From a virus: 42,218 nucleotides of DNA. Position 1 is the first letter of the stretch. Every line of letters begins with the position of its first letter. The stretch is taken from IMG/VR virus record IMGVR_UViG_3300021379_000877, positions 1-42,218 of that record, one strand, 5' to 3'. A program made the position numbers and the translations under genes. Positions 1-8,829 of this stretch are shown piece after piece. Below the pieces are notes generated by a model, which worked only from the letters and a program-made list of their open reading frames with translations, searched no databases and was not told the origin of the DNA.

Positions 1-636
1 TCTTACAATATAACCACCATTCTCAATCATATTTTTCACTAGACCAATCCAAGCAGTGTTACCTTCTTCGATACCAGCTCTTAAGTCCATGAAAGTTTTA
101 TGTTTTACTCCACCAGTAATTGTACCGGCTAAAGTGCCTCTTGTGTCAGTAATTAAGACCGCAGTTTCTTCTCCTGGTAGAAGTGCTCTCACTTCATCAG
201 ACTCCTTCTTAGCATTTACATATACTAATTCTCTGTAGCCAATGTCTACTGTAATCCACTCTTCTGTTACACCCCAAACTTTACCTGTGTGAATCTCACC
301 TGTAAATAATTGAGATTTAATTTCAGGGCTATATTCAGTTAAGATGTCATACATCTCTTGTGCGTAAGGCTCTCTTGAGTAAACCTTATCGCCATTCTGT
401 GTTTTTACATGTGGGTTAGGTTTTCTAGTGTGGGATGGACATGTAGACTCATAGGCTTCCCATAGGAACTCTCCATTCTCATCATAAAATTCTGAGAAGT
501 CGTTACCGTCGTCCTGGTTGTCTTTTTTAGTCTCTGTAAATTCTTGGGTAGGGGTCTGAACTCTATCTAGTAGTTCGATCGATGATTCGGCTTTCACACC
601 GGCAGTTTGAATCCTGCGTCTTTTTTTGTCTGACAT
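1..636 (-). CDS. S1-domain RNA-binding protein (3' end cut by window)
   Basis: Begins ATG at 636 and reads open to base 1, giving 212 residues with the C-terminus missing. The N-terminal ~100 residues are charged and probably flexible. From about residue 112 the pattern GKVWGVTEEWITVDIGY followed by a PGEE segment matches an S1-type OB repeat, and AWIGLVKNMIENGGYIV at the cut edge looks like the start of a second repeat, as in bacterial ribosomal protein S1. The S1 family binds single-stranded RNA and recruits mRNA to the 30S subunit. A GATATATAAT box lies 30 nt upstream, so expression is probably late. Role as a translation factor or packaged RNA-binding protein is inference; an RNase E/PNPase-type S1 protein is the alternative. 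Confidence 0.7.
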   Translation of the reverse strand, partial: MSDKKRRRIQTAGVKAESSIELLDRVQTPTQEFTETKKDNQDDGNDFSEFYDENGEFLWEAYESTCPSHTRKPNPHVKTQNGDKVYSREPYAQEMYDILTEYSPEIKSQLFTGEIHTGKVWGVTEEWITVDIGYRELVYVNAKKESDEVRALLPGEETAVLITDTRGTLAGTITGGVKHKTFMDLRAGIEEGNTAWIGLVKNMIENGGYIVR

Positions 637-665
637 TTATTTTTTATTTAAAAGTATAATAACAT

Positions 666-675
666 ATTATATATC
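666..675 (-). promoter_or_regulatory. Late-type promoter box GATATATAAT
   Basis: GATATATAAT ends 30 nt upstream of the S1-like gene and overlaps the stop codon of the gene before it. The same box occurs before about nine other genes in the window, mostly structural. It resembles the T4 late box TATAAATA in base composition and in lacking an obvious -35 partner. Late timing is inferred. Confidence 0.5.
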
Positions 676-1043
676 TACTTAAGCACGCGTTTTATCCAAG
701 CGTAACGTTTTCTACCACTTAGGTAGCTTAAGTTGTCATCGTTATCAAAAGCTTCCCTTTCAAAGGAAATATTGTAGTAAGCCTGACCACCGTAAATAAA
801 CAATTTAATAAACCACTCTGTAACATACCAAATATAAAAAGGTATGATTAACATCTCTTCCTGTTGTTTAATATGAATTGTTTCATGGTTAATAATTCTA
901 GCAGCTCTTCTTCTCCAAGGCGGTGTAGAATCATAAATCTCTCTCAGGATAACAAAAGGCCAAAGAGTGATACCGCCAATTCGCATAAACAAACCGATAC
1001 GGTCTAAAAACTTGTCATTGTACTTAATGATAGGCGTTTTCAT
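675..1043 (-). CDS. Small membrane zincin-like metallopeptidase
   Basis: 122 residues. HETIH at 53-57 followed by KQQEEM and an EREAF at 95-99 fits the HExxH...E arrangement of gluzincin-like metallopeptidases. A hydrophobic stretch at about 66-85 and another near 18-35 suggest membrane attachment. The family is often seen in Bacteroidota and their phages without assigned function. It sits between an outer-membrane-like protein and an S1-like gene, and the run reads right to left. A role in envelope processing or lysis is possible but is inference. The active-site reading is from motif only. Confidence 0.6.
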   Translation of the reverse strand: MKTPIIKYNDKFLDRIGLFMRIGGITLWPFVILREIYDSTPPWRRRAARIINHETIHIKQQEEMLIIPFYIWYVTEWFIKLFIYGGQAYYNISFEREAFDNDDNLSYLSGRKRYAWIKRVLK

Positions 1044-1058
1044 AGTTAAAATCTGATT

Positions 1059-1490
1059 TTATATTGCTAACTTAACACCTGCATTAAGGTAGTTTAAATT
1101 TCTATTAATTTGCAATATTCTACTTGTAACCCAAATAGATTTATATAATTTAATGTCTCCCCCATATTGTGCAAGCATAAAACCACTATCATTATTTATT
1201 CTATATAGAGGACCTGCAAATAGCTTAACTCTTTTAATAGGTTGATATTGATAGCTGAAAAAGGTATATGCCACATTTTTATGTCCTTCGCCCATGAGAT
1301 GTACACCAAGAGACATATTATTCCAATCTGTTGAAAAAGCCGTACCAGATGCATGGAAGCAACTAACCCATGCTACTGTAAATTCCACGTCATCATTAGC
1401 TTCCCAATTTGTAACTTTATGATATGGCGAACAATCTTGTGCGAATAACATGGTTGGGATTAAGAATAAGAGTAGTAATAGCTTTTTCAT
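1059..1490 (-). CDS. Secreted outer-membrane-like protein
   Basis: 143 residues from the ATG at 1490; an upstream in-frame ATG at 1511 would add seven polar residues ahead of the signal peptide and lies upstream of the promoter box, so the shorter start is preferred. MKKLLLLLFLIPTMLFAQ is a clear signal peptide with cleavage likely after the Ala of FAQ. The mature part alternates aromatic and polar residues in short strands and closes with LNAGVKLAI, like a small outer-membrane beta-barrel. A phage gene of this type could mask a receptor (superinfection exclusion) or be acquired host DNA. No family name can be given. Confidence 0.6.
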   Translation of the reverse strand: MKKLLLLLFLIPTMLFAQDCSPYHKVTNWEANDDVEFTVAWVSCFHASGTAFSTDWNNMSLGVHLMGEGHKNVAYTFFSYQYQPIKRVKLFAGPLYRINNDSGFMLAQYGGDIKLYKSIWVTSRILQINRNLNYLNAGVKLAI

Positions 1491-1494
1491 ATAA

Positions 1495-1504
1495 TTTATA
1501 TATC
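1495..1504 (-). promoter_or_regulatory. Late-type promoter box GATATATAAA
   Basis: The box ends 4 nt before the ATG at 1490 of the secreted protein gene. If it is a -10 element the transcript would start at or inside the start codon, so the mRNA would be leaderless or nearly so. Confidence 0.45.
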
Positions 1505-1528
1505 TGTGCAAAAAACTTTGCCATTTTA

Positions 1529-1595
1529 GGCAAAATAATTGCCTCTAGATTTTTTTATGTCAGATATTTTTATTATATTAGTACTGTAATTAAAC
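1529..1595 (+). promoter_or_regulatory. Early-type promoter element, copy A
   Basis: Plus-strand copy of a ~60-bp element found six times. It holds the palindrome GGCAAAATAATTGCC (1529-1543), a T-run, ATGTCAGA (1557-1564), 9 nt, then TATATTAG (1574-1581) and GTACTGTAATTAAA. TATATTAG resembles the Bacteroidota -7 box TAnnTTTG. It drives the only two plus-strand genes. The match to copy B extends to the start codon. Confidence 0.75.
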
Positions 1596-1605
1596 GGTAA
1601 AACAA

Positions 1606-2082
1606 ATGGCTTACATTAAAAAACACACAAACCCTACCCTCGGAACTTCGTTCACAATCGAACAGAACATTAAGGGTAAAATGCACACATTCTACGTCAA
1701 AGACCTTGGTCTAGACTGGAACAAAACTAAGTACAAATACAGAAGCATCTCTAAATGTAGAGCTGGTTTCTTGACTATTAACTCAGGTGAAGGACTTCTT
1801 TGTAACCTCTTCCGTTACGAAAAGAACAAACTCTTCAACGTTGAAATTCAACTTCCTGGTTCAGACTTTTACATCTCCGTTCTTAACATGAAGAACAACA
1901 AGTTCTTGCACATCGACAAGACTGTCATTGAGAACTTGACGATCGGAGATATTCACTCTACTTTCCCTAACATGGCGGACTTCAACCATTGGAAATCTAT
2001 TGGTTCTAAGACTTGGGCTGGCTTAGCTTATGGAGAGTTGAAAGACTCTTTTGAAAACATAATTATTAAAGAAGTAGCATAA
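1606..2082 (+). CDS. Unknown early-type phage protein
   Basis: 158 residues, no recognised family. The protein is mixed alpha/beta with alternating basic and aromatic residues and no membrane segment or signal. It is the first gene behind promoter element A and its stop overlaps the next start as TAATG, so the two are translationally coupled. By eye it uses C-ending codons (AAC, TTC, GAC) more than most minus-strand neighbours, which would fit strong early expression. It stands in an inverted two-gene island between an envelope block and the baseplate block. Confidence 0.75.
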   Translation: MAYIKKHTNPTLGTSFTIEQNIKGKMHTFYVKDLGLDWNKTKYKYRSISKCRAGFLTINSGEGLLCNLFRYEKNKLFNVEIQLPGSDFYISVLNMKNNKFLHIDKTVIENLTIGDIHSTFPNMADFNHWKSIGSKTWAGLAYGELKDSFENIIIKEVA

Positions 2083-2492
2083 TGGCAAAATTTAACTACA
2101 AAGAAATCAAGTGTAACGGTATTGGTGGCTTCGGCTACCAAGCCACACTGAAACACATCAATCAGATTACTGAAATCTGTCAAGAGGTTCGAGATCTACT
2201 CGGCGATAAACTCTGGGACAAGATGATTGAACATGCTTCCGAAGTCGATACTTATACCGAGTATTATGCTGGTAGCAGATACAACACGGTTGAAGACAAT
2301 GGTTACCGACTTGCAACTGGAATTGCAAAACAAGTGTCTACATATCTTAAGGATGAAAACCTAATTGAGATGCATGTAGGTGCTGTTCTAAACAACCTAA
2401 CGATTGACGAAAAGGTTTATATGGTTCTAGATGCTCTGCGCGACTGTGCGTCTGCAGACCATTGGTATACTTTCGAAAAAGACTGGGGTTAA
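2082..2492 (+). CDS. Unknown early-type phage protein
   Basis: 136 residues, no recognised family. Mostly helical by composition, with an acidic C-terminal half ending in HWYTFEKDWG. The start ATG overlaps the stop of the previous gene (TAATG). Its stop codon overlaps the stop codon of the converging minus-strand gene by 3 nt, with no hairpin visible at the junction, so the two convergent transcripts probably run into each other. It shares the C-ending codon preference of its partner. Confidence 0.75.
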   Translation: MAKFNYKEIKCNGIGGFGYQATLKHINQITEICQEVRDLLGDKLWDKMIEHASEVDTYTEYYAGSRYNTVEDNGYRLATGIAKQVSTYLKDENLIEMHVGAVLNNLTIDEKVYMVLDALRDCASADHWYTFEKDWG

Positions 2493-4363
2493 AATACCAC
2501 TGGTACAAAACCAACCATCGGCACTGGGCCAGCTGGAGTTGGAATACCACCAAGATAAAGCAGCTTAAATTCTAGCAGGTGTATCGCATACGCGCCTGCT
2601 ACTGCTGTACTTACTGCTATTGCTGGCGGCTGTTTAGCAGGTAGCTTACTGAAAGACTTACCTGTATTCCAGGCTTTTCTTAGATTATTAGCTAGGCGAT
2701 TTGCACTACCATAATAAATTGGAATGTAGATACCACCAAGAGGAGGTACGATTAGAGCCGGTGGAGCAGATGGAGATTTCTTAAATGGCTGTACAATACA
2801 AGCATACCAATATGCAATTGTCACTCTAGCCATCATCATGTAAGGATCGCCATTAAAACCCTCATAGCCAGGTCTCCATGGATGTATAACTTCTGCTAAA
2901 TCTTCTTCACACTTCTCTGCTTGTTCTATAGCACAAAGAGCTTTATGGTATTCAAATTTAAACAGTGTACCTTGTGGAATAGGATCGATCTCAAAAAACT
3001 TTTGTTTAGGTTTATTCGATCGAGCTGCCTGTTTTAATTTAGTAGCAGGTACCTTTCTCCACTTCTTCTTGTACTCGTCGTCTCTATATTTGTTCTTTAT
3101 CCAGCCCAAAGATTTTTCAAACCTCATGTTCTGTGGGCCAGATGTAATAAATTTAGCCTCTTCATTATTTTTTACATAACCACCACCGGTGCCTTGTCTT
3201 TTACCAGGATAATATGTAAATGTAGCGATAATACTCATGGTTAAGATTTTAGGTTTTAGACTATCGTCACCTTCAAAATCTCTAGCCACCTGTAATTTAT
3301 ATCGATTAATAGGACAGTAGTCTGGAGTAATATCCGTACCATTCTCATCTTCAATTGTTGGGAATTGGATCGCCTCTTCTGCAGGTCTTTTAATTCTTTG
3401 CTTTAACGTAGAGTTAATCCCTATCCTAGGCCAATCTGTACTCCTCTCAGGATGTGCAGCCATGATACCTTCTTTTACATACTGAGATACATTATCCGCT
3501 AATAGTTTATAGTCATAGCCAGCATCTTCAATTTCATTCTTAGTTCTACTACTAAGATTTTTATAGTTGCTAGTGCCAGAGTAATTCTCTTTCCCTAAGT
3601 GACATGCCCATACAAAGTAGTTCCATCTCTCGTTAGCAGTTTCCATGAACTCATAGCCCATTAGAATTCTAGTAGCAAAGATAACTTCTAGTTCTGCCTG
3701 AGACTCTTGGCCACTTAGACAAGGAAAATGATAGAACTTAAATTTATCTAGCTTATACTCTTCTCTTCGCTCCTCAACAAATTTATTGAAGGCTTTATCA
3801 TTCTCGCTTTTAATTTCATCTACGTCTGGACCAGCAGTCTCCTCTTCAGTCGGACAGAAATCTGCATAGGCAGGATGAGACTCTTTACCCATCTCAATCA
3901 GATTACCATCTTCATCATATTGATCTTGTAGAGGTATATCACCTTCCATTAATAGTCTCTCGAAAGCCCAACCATAACCATTCTTTAGCAGAGCTTCAGC
4001 AGCTCCATTGTTCGCGTGAAATTCTGCAACATGAGTTTGTGCTTTACCCTTTGTAGCTTCAATATATCTCTCTGCAACTCTAACACCAAAATCATATCTA
4101 CCTGATTTAGGTGATGTGTTATTTGCATTTACCATAGTAGCAGGATTGGTCTTAAGCGCAGCGTTAGCAGGATTACCTACATCTGTAATTCCACCAGATA
4201 GAATAGATTTTTGACCAGACACAGTTTCACCTAATTGGTTATTAGCACCTACAGCAGGAACTGGCATACCAATCATAGTACCTGCTCCACCTGGTTTCTT
4301 AAATTGCTGGCTTGTAATATCATCTGCCAGATCTTTTATGAATTTAGGCCAAAGTGCAGGCAT
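2489..4363 (-). CDS. Large virion-associated protein next to the tail spike
   Basis: 624 residues, not assigned to a family. It lies 2 nt downstream of the gp5-like spike gene in the baseplate block, so a tail or baseplate role is likely. The N-terminus (about 1-90) is Gly/Asn/Ala-rich and low in structure; the middle (about 90-450) is charged and helical with several Trp/Tyr; the C-terminal ~110 residues are rich in Pro/Gly/Ala with hydrophobic stretches (PPLGGIYIPIYYG, PTPAGPVPMVG). Such a tail could anchor to the spike tip or interact with membranes. It could also be a tail-associated cell-wall enzyme, but no catalytic motif is visible. Confidence 0.7.
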   Translation of the reverse strand: MPALWPKFIKDLADDITSQQFKKPGGAGTMIGMPVPAVGANNQLGETVSGQKSILSGGITDVGNPANAALKTNPATMVNANNTSPKSGRYDFGVRVAERYIEATKGKAQTHVAEFHANNGAAEALLKNGYGWAFERLLMEGDIPLQDQYDEDGNLIEMGKESHPAYADFCPTEEETAGPDVDEIKSENDKAFNKFVEERREEYKLDKFKFYHFPCLSGQESQAELEVIFATRILMGYEFMETANERWNYFVWACHLGKENYSGTSNYKNLSSRTKNEIEDAGYDYKLLADNVSQYVKEGIMAAHPERSTDWPRIGINSTLKQRIKRPAEEAIQFPTIEDENGTDITPDYCPINRYKLQVARDFEGDDSLKPKILTMSIIATFTYYPGKRQGTGGGYVKNNEEAKFITSGPQNMRFEKSLGWIKNKYRDDEYKKKWRKVPATKLKQAARSNKPKQKFFEIDPIPQGTLFKFEYHKALCAIEQAEKCEEDLAEVIHPWRPGYEGFNGDPYMMMARVTIAYWYACIVQPFKKSPSAPPALIVPPLGGIYIPIYYGSANRLANNLRKAWNTGKSFSKLPAKQPPAIAVSTAVAGAYAIHLLEFKLLYLGGIPTPAGPVPMVGFVPVVF

Positions 4364-4365
4364 GA

Positions 4366-5088
4366 TTATTTGTTTCTTTGTTGGTAGTTAATATGTGTGC
4401 TAGATAATTTACCCACCACTACTGGAGTTGGTGGCATCGGAGGACCGGAAGGTCCAACACCAGTTGGATGAATATGCGCTTGATAATCATCTAATAGTGC
4501 TTGTAGCCAATCTTGTAGAGACTGACCTCTAACTGCTGGTTCAGTTTCATCTGCACCAGGTTCACCAGTATTAGATACAAATATATCTCCACAGTCTAAG
4601 AATACTTTCTCACCAGTTGAAATCTTAATGAAACCATCTTCGTCTATTTGAAGCATAGGTCTTTCTTTTTTACCCTCACCTCTTGTAATTACTAGTCCAT
4701 CTTCTGGTGAATGATAAATTCTTAAATTACGTTCTGCGTCATATACTAAAGAGATAACATCATGTGGTTTATCAGATGCTTCTAGAATATCTGCCTTTAG
4801 GTCATCATTCTGATCTACTTGAAACCAGTATTCTGGATGATAGATGTTACCGTTGTCAAATCTTACTGCAACAATATCACCAACTCTAGGTACTGCATGA
4901 GCACCAACCTGATCTCTGTTCATAGGGGTTGCCCAAGGAATCTGGTCGTCTGGTAATTTATCAAACTTACCGAATACTTTTACTCGACATCTACCTTGAA
5001 GAAGTGGGTCTTCATTAATAACTACTTCTCCGAGCCAGTGTGTTTCTCGTATATTGTCTCTAAAAAGTTCATTATTATTCATGGACAT
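4366..5088 (-). CDS. Baseplate central spike protein, gp5-like OB domain
   Basis: 240 residues. After a short N-terminal tail, LQGRCRVKVFGKFD...IPWATPM and VPRVGDIVAVRFDNGNIYHPEY match the N-terminal OB fold shared by T4 gp5 and VgrG spikes, which sits under the hub at the tail tip. Residues ~100-180 contain strand-rich repeats such as GFIKISTGEKVFLDCGDIFV, compatible with the start of a beta-helix needle. No lysozyme domain is present. The C-terminus is Pro-rich with HIHPTG, as in many phage spikes. It overlaps the preceding gene by 14 nt. An alternative start at the second Met (MNNNEL) is possible. Confidence 0.85.
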   Translation of the reverse strand: MSMNNNELFRDNIRETHWLGEVVINEDPLLQGRCRVKVFGKFDKLPDDQIPWATPMNRDQVGAHAVPRVGDIVAVRFDNGNIYHPEYWFQVDQNDDLKADILEASDKPHDVISLVYDAERNLRIYHSPEDGLVITRGEGKKERPMLQIDEDGFIKISTGEKVFLDCGDIFVSNTGEPGADETEPAVRGQSLQDWLQALLDDYQAHIHPTGVGPSGPPMPPTPVVVGKLSSTHINYQQRNK

Positions 5089-6487
5089 TCTCTTTTCCTA
5101 AATTATCATTATCAGGTGCAGTCGTACCATGTACATTATCTTTACCTAACGCTTGTTCAGCTTGACCAATACCATCGTTAAGTTCATCGAATACTTTACC
5201 TAGCTTGATGTTATCAGGGGTTGAATCAACAGGGTTATCTCCAACACCACCTAAAGGTCCTCTGTTTGTAGGAGTTTTATCATTACCTCCACGTACTAAA
5301 TTTCCAACTAGGTTACCGATTGCGTTTAAACTACCTGTTTTAATCGCAGTTGAAATATCATTAATTGTACCACCTAGACCATGTACGTTACCTAATAATA
5401 GTGCACCTGTTAAATCTTCTGTTGCTCTATCTAATAGATTTTTTACAATACCTGGTTGATCTGGATTTGCAAATGAATTGGCAATAGAATTAGCCTGAGC
5501 AGTTGCTGCATCTTTTGCATTCTGTAGAGTAGACTCAACTTTACCAATTGTTCTACCTCTAATTGCATTTAAGTATTTTTGACCAGTGGATTGTCCAGCT
5601 GTATTTGTAATGTCTTCTTCACCTGCTGCCGCAGCTTCAAGTCTAGCGTTAATAGGCTTATCAGCACCAGCTTTCTCGTTGAATAGATTAGCCCCTAACT
5701 TTTGATCTACTTGTCTACATGTGCCCCATTTAATTTTAATCGATGGCTTAGGCATTTCTGGGTTTTTTGATAGCTCTCCAAAAAAACTAGCAATAGAATT
5801 ATGGTCAAATTCACAGTGTGTAAATCTCAATCTAATAAATGGAGTTACATCAGCTGACGTAAAATCTTTATTGACATAATTTTCATGTAGATCTTTTACC
5901 GCCTGTGGTTTTGCACCAGCAATAACAGGATCTGTATCTTCAACTAGATTTATATTTTTAGCATTAGTGTCCTTTTGAAATACTCTAACTTCAGATATAA
6001 TCACATCCATCGTGAACTCTCTTAAGTTCTTAGGTACTACTTCTACATATCTTTCAAAATCAAAGCAAGATCTTTTGTAAAGATCCATTAGTCCGATGGC
6101 AGTTAACTCAACGTTCTCCTCCAAACAGACTAACTCTAACTCATTATCTGCAGAACCCCTAAAAGGCTCTGTCATATCACCGTAGTTAAGTGCGTTCTCT
6201 AAACCTTTTAAACTCTGCCAGAACCAAGGCATTTCTACATTTACCTTTCTTAAGACTCTAACAAAATTCTTTAGATTATCAGCATAGATGTTACCAATAT
6301 CATCTCTAACAACAGACCTTAAATATCTTTCTGCCTGACCATTGAGTAGGGGCGAGTGGCCAACATCATGGTGGTCATGATAGTGGAATAATAGCATAAA
6401 ACTTAGATAGGTTGGATCTTCATCTATTGTACGAAGCCTACTACCTTTTCTAAATTCATTCCTTGATTTAAAATCTATATCTGCCAT
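5075..6487 (-). CDS. Tail-tube-initiator-like baseplate protein
   Basis: 470 residues. The first ~270 residues hold a compact core with VELTAIGLMDLYKRSCFDF, VVPKNLREFTMDV and FIRLRFTHCEFDHNS, the pattern of tail-tube-fold proteins such as T4 gp19, gp48 or gp54. The C-terminal ~200 residues are low complexity, rich in Ala, Asn, Gly and Asp (GRTIGKVE, GLGGTIND, NRGPLGGVGDN), probably extended. Placed between the gp27-like hub and the gp5-like spike genes, it most likely belongs to the baseplate-tube junction. The exact T4 counterpart is not certain. Confidence 0.65.
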   Translation of the reverse strand: MADIDFKSRNEFRKGSRLRTIDEDPTYLSFMLLFHYHDHHDVGHSPLLNGQAERYLRSVVRDDIGNIYADNLKNFVRVLRKVNVEMPWFWQSLKGLENALNYGDMTEPFRGSADNELELVCLEENVELTAIGLMDLYKRSCFDFERYVEVVPKNLREFTMDVIISEVRVFQKDTNAKNINLVEDTDPVIAGAKPQAVKDLHENYVNKDFTSADVTPFIRLRFTHCEFDHNSIASFFGELSKNPEMPKPSIKIKWGTCRQVDQKLGANLFNEKAGADKPINARLEAAAAGEEDITNTAGQSTGQKYLNAIRGRTIGKVESTLQNAKDAATAQANSIANSFANPDQPGIVKNLLDRATEDLTGALLLGNVHGLGGTINDISTAIKTGSLNAIGNLVGNLVRGGNDKTPTNRGPLGGVGDNPVDSTPDNIKLGKVFDELNDGIGQAEQALGKDNVHGTTAPDNDNLGKENVHE

Positions 6488-6507
6488 AAATTATCTATCT
6501 TACTTTT

Positions 6508-8019
6508 TTATGCTAGATTACGAGAGCGACCCGGCCATTCTCTTCTAATCAGAGTGAAGTCCGTAAATATACCCTCGGATGAATCATATCTATAGTCTAT
6601 ATTTTCTACAATGTAAAAACCCGAGATAAACTTATCCATCATTTGACTTACTTCATTTGGGTCAACTTCTGGTTTTGCAGCGCCAAGCGGTCTTTCTTTT
6701 AAACCGGCCTCTTCTCTAAATCCATCTGCAATCTGTTCAGCCTCTATCGCGACACCATCGTAATGGTATAATACAACAGGTATTTTACAGAACTTATATA
6801 TAGCTGGGTTAAATCCTTGTACTGTACATTTTAACTTCATCTTTTCTAACTCCATCTGATTTTGTTTACGATGTAGTTTAGTAAAGATTGCATTCTTATG
6901 AGTATTACCTAGACCATCGTCTCCAGCATTCTGTCTACCCATATATTTGTATTTGACTTGCTCTTTATATCTCTCGTCTTTTCTATTTCCTTTTAATGGT
7001 TCATCTAACTCAGATAGTTCTTCTGTAGTTAGAGGTTCGATTGTAAACTCTTGGAATCTTTCACCCTTCTCAGAATTATTATCATAGATCTGCACATTCC
7101 TAGAGTTACCTGCTTTTAAACTAATTTTAGAAGAGTTGTTGACCAACTCATATTCCATGATGTGGCAGCTTAAACCTCTTAGGTCATTATGGTTAGTCAG
7201 AATCAGAGGGACATCTATATTATCAGCGTCGGTTTTATCTTCCGCTGTAGATTTTTGCAGCTCTGAGCTAGCGAAAGAAGTTAACACTTTCATTACTTCA
7301 TCCAGCTTAGGGTTTTTAGTATTAAAAATCTTATTAATATCTACATAGGTTAAATAGTAATACTGGTCAATATACCATTTAGCGAATGAGTCATCTGAGA
7401 TATATGAATCTTCTACAATAGATTTTATGAAGTCTAAGAAAGTTTCATAGGCTTGAATCCTAGATTGATTATCATCAGTCGAATCCACGTTGGTAGCTAA
7501 TCCAATCTCTAGATCTCTAGCTATTTTCTCTAAGTGATTTAGAGATGTGTCTGCGTCTAATACTTGACAGTCTTCTCCAAATAGTCTGGGTATTTTAGCA
7601 ATTCCAGATAGAGTAATACCGGATCCATTTCCCTGTGATGGGTCTGCAGCTTCGGTAGTAACTTCTGTAATATCAAAATCCATGTGGACTGACTTGAAAG
7701 TCTCTTGGTGTTTTGAATTAAGTAGTATTGTAAAGAAATCTCCGTCTCTTGGCATTGAGTCTACTTTGAAAGAGCCGTTGTCCATAAATGTAACTACACA
7801 CTTTGGCACATTACCGCTTAACTCTAGTTCAAAAGACTCAAGATTGTCACGTTTAACTTGCACACCATTACATAAGATAAAAGGTTCAAACGCACCAATT
7901 GACTTGGTTTGTTTATCTACATTATCTCCGCCCTCATCTTCGCCTAGGGCCTCCATCTTGATCTCGGTTGGTAGGATAGCTGGTTCTACCACCGCTAATA
8001 TATGATTTCCTAATTCCAT
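6508..8019 (-). CDS. Baseplate hub protein, gp27-like
   Basis: 503 residues. The segments ELSGNVPKCVVTFMD...DGDFFTILL near the N-terminus and YIVENIDYRYDSSEGIFTDF near the C-terminus match the paired tube-fold domains of T4 gp27 / GpD hubs, the ring that joins tail tube to spike. The middle (about 190-300) is helical and may be the insertion seen in large hubs. Conserved order hub, tube-like, spike supports this. It follows the LysM/gp53-like gene by 9 nt. Confidence 0.75.
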   Translation of the reverse strand: MELGNHILAVVEPAILPTEIKMEALGEDEGGDNVDKQTKSIGAFEPFILCNGVQVKRDNLESFELELSGNVPKCVVTFMDNGSFKVDSMPRDGDFFTILLNSKHQETFKSVHMDFDITEVTTEAADPSQGNGSGITLSGIAKIPRLFGEDCQVLDADTSLNHLEKIARDLEIGLATNVDSTDDNQSRIQAYETFLDFIKSIVEDSYISDDSFAKWYIDQYYYLTYVDINKIFNTKNPKLDEVMKVLTSFASSELQKSTAEDKTDADNIDVPLILTNHNDLRGLSCHIMEYELVNNSSKISLKAGNSRNVQIYDNNSEKGERFQEFTIEPLTTEELSELDEPLKGNRKDERYKEQVKYKYMGRQNAGDDGLGNTHKNAIFTKLHRKQNQMELEKMKLKCTVQGFNPAIYKFCKIPVVLYHYDGVAIEAEQIADGFREEAGLKERPLGAAKPEVDPNEVSQMMDKFISGFYIVENIDYRYDSSEGIFTDFTLIRREWPGRSRNLA

Positions 8020-8028
8020 TCTTTAGTC

Positions 8029-8826
8029 TTAGTTACAAGGTGCGCCGTCGTTAGCCGTACCTGCAGCGTCGTTAGTACCAGCAGGAGCATCTCCTGCACC
8101 TTTATTAGAAGGTCTTTCAGTAGCAGTATCACCTCTACCAGCACCATCGCCAGATGTAAGTTTACCTTTACCTACACCATCATCTAATAATTTGTCTAAC
8201 TGAGTTTCGGTTAAACCTCTACCACCTCCAGATCCAGATCCGGATTCAATATCAGTTGGAGTAAATTCAATATTAGCTAATTGATCGGGTGCAATATCTT
8301 GTAGAACATCTCTTACTACAGGGTCGTTTACCTCTGCGTTTTGAGCCTGCGCACCGAAGGTTACTAAACCTTTATCAAACTTATAGTTCTTATTACCGAT
8401 AGGTATCACGTTAGGCGGCAGTAACACGTCCTTATTATATTTCTTTTTCAAAGCCTCAATTCTTCTATCATCTTTCTTGGATAATCTCTTGCCTTGTAAG
8501 AATTGATTTTTAATCGGATTATCTTCTTCACCTTCAGGTCTCTCTAATTTATGGAAGGCAATTCCAGAGCTAGGTATTTCTAGTACATCACCTGGCTGTA
8601 GAGAGAAAGGATCCGAAATCCCATTGTATTTTAAAATTATGTCTGTTTTAGATTGGTCACCATAGTACTCTAGCGCAATTAAGTCAGGTCTAGTTACCTC
8701 GTCTTCTCTAACAATATGTTCACGTACTCCGGTTTGTGCTGCTTTATTAGTAAACAACATAGTCGGTTGAGTTAAGAATAACTTAACTGTACTTGAGGTT
8801 TTATTTAAAATAGTTCTTAAGTTCAT
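8029..8826 (-). CDS. Baseplate wedge protein, gp53/LysM-like
   Basis: 265 residues. Residues ~38-88 contain TRPDLIALEYYGDQSKTDIILKYN and PGDVLEIPS, the pattern shared by T4 gp53, tail protein X and LysM domains; in gp53 this region tethers wedges around the hub. The remainder has a charged helical stretch (about 110-140) and a Gly/Asp/Ala-rich low-complexity C-terminus of ~80 residues. It sits between hub and the large tube-like gene. Peptidoglycan binding by a LysM domain is an alternative reading. Confidence 0.7.
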   Translation of the reverse strand: MNLRTILNKTSSTVKLFLTQPTMLFTNKAAQTGVREHIVREDEVTRPDLIALEYYGDQSKTDIILKYNGISDPFSLQPGDVLEIPSSGIAFHKLERPEGEEDNPIKNQFLQGKRLSKKDDRRIEALKKKYNKDVLLPPNVIPIGNKNYKFDKGLVTFGAQAQNAEVNDPVVRDVLQDIAPDQLANIEFTPTDIESGSGSGGGRGLTETQLDKLLDDGVGKGKLTSGDGAGRGDTATERPSNKGAGDAPAGTNDAAGTANDGAPCN

Positions 8827-8829
8827 CTA

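Noticed and set aside
2347-2553. Minus-strand frame across the convergent stops
   Set aside because: Overlaps two better-supported genes and has no start context.
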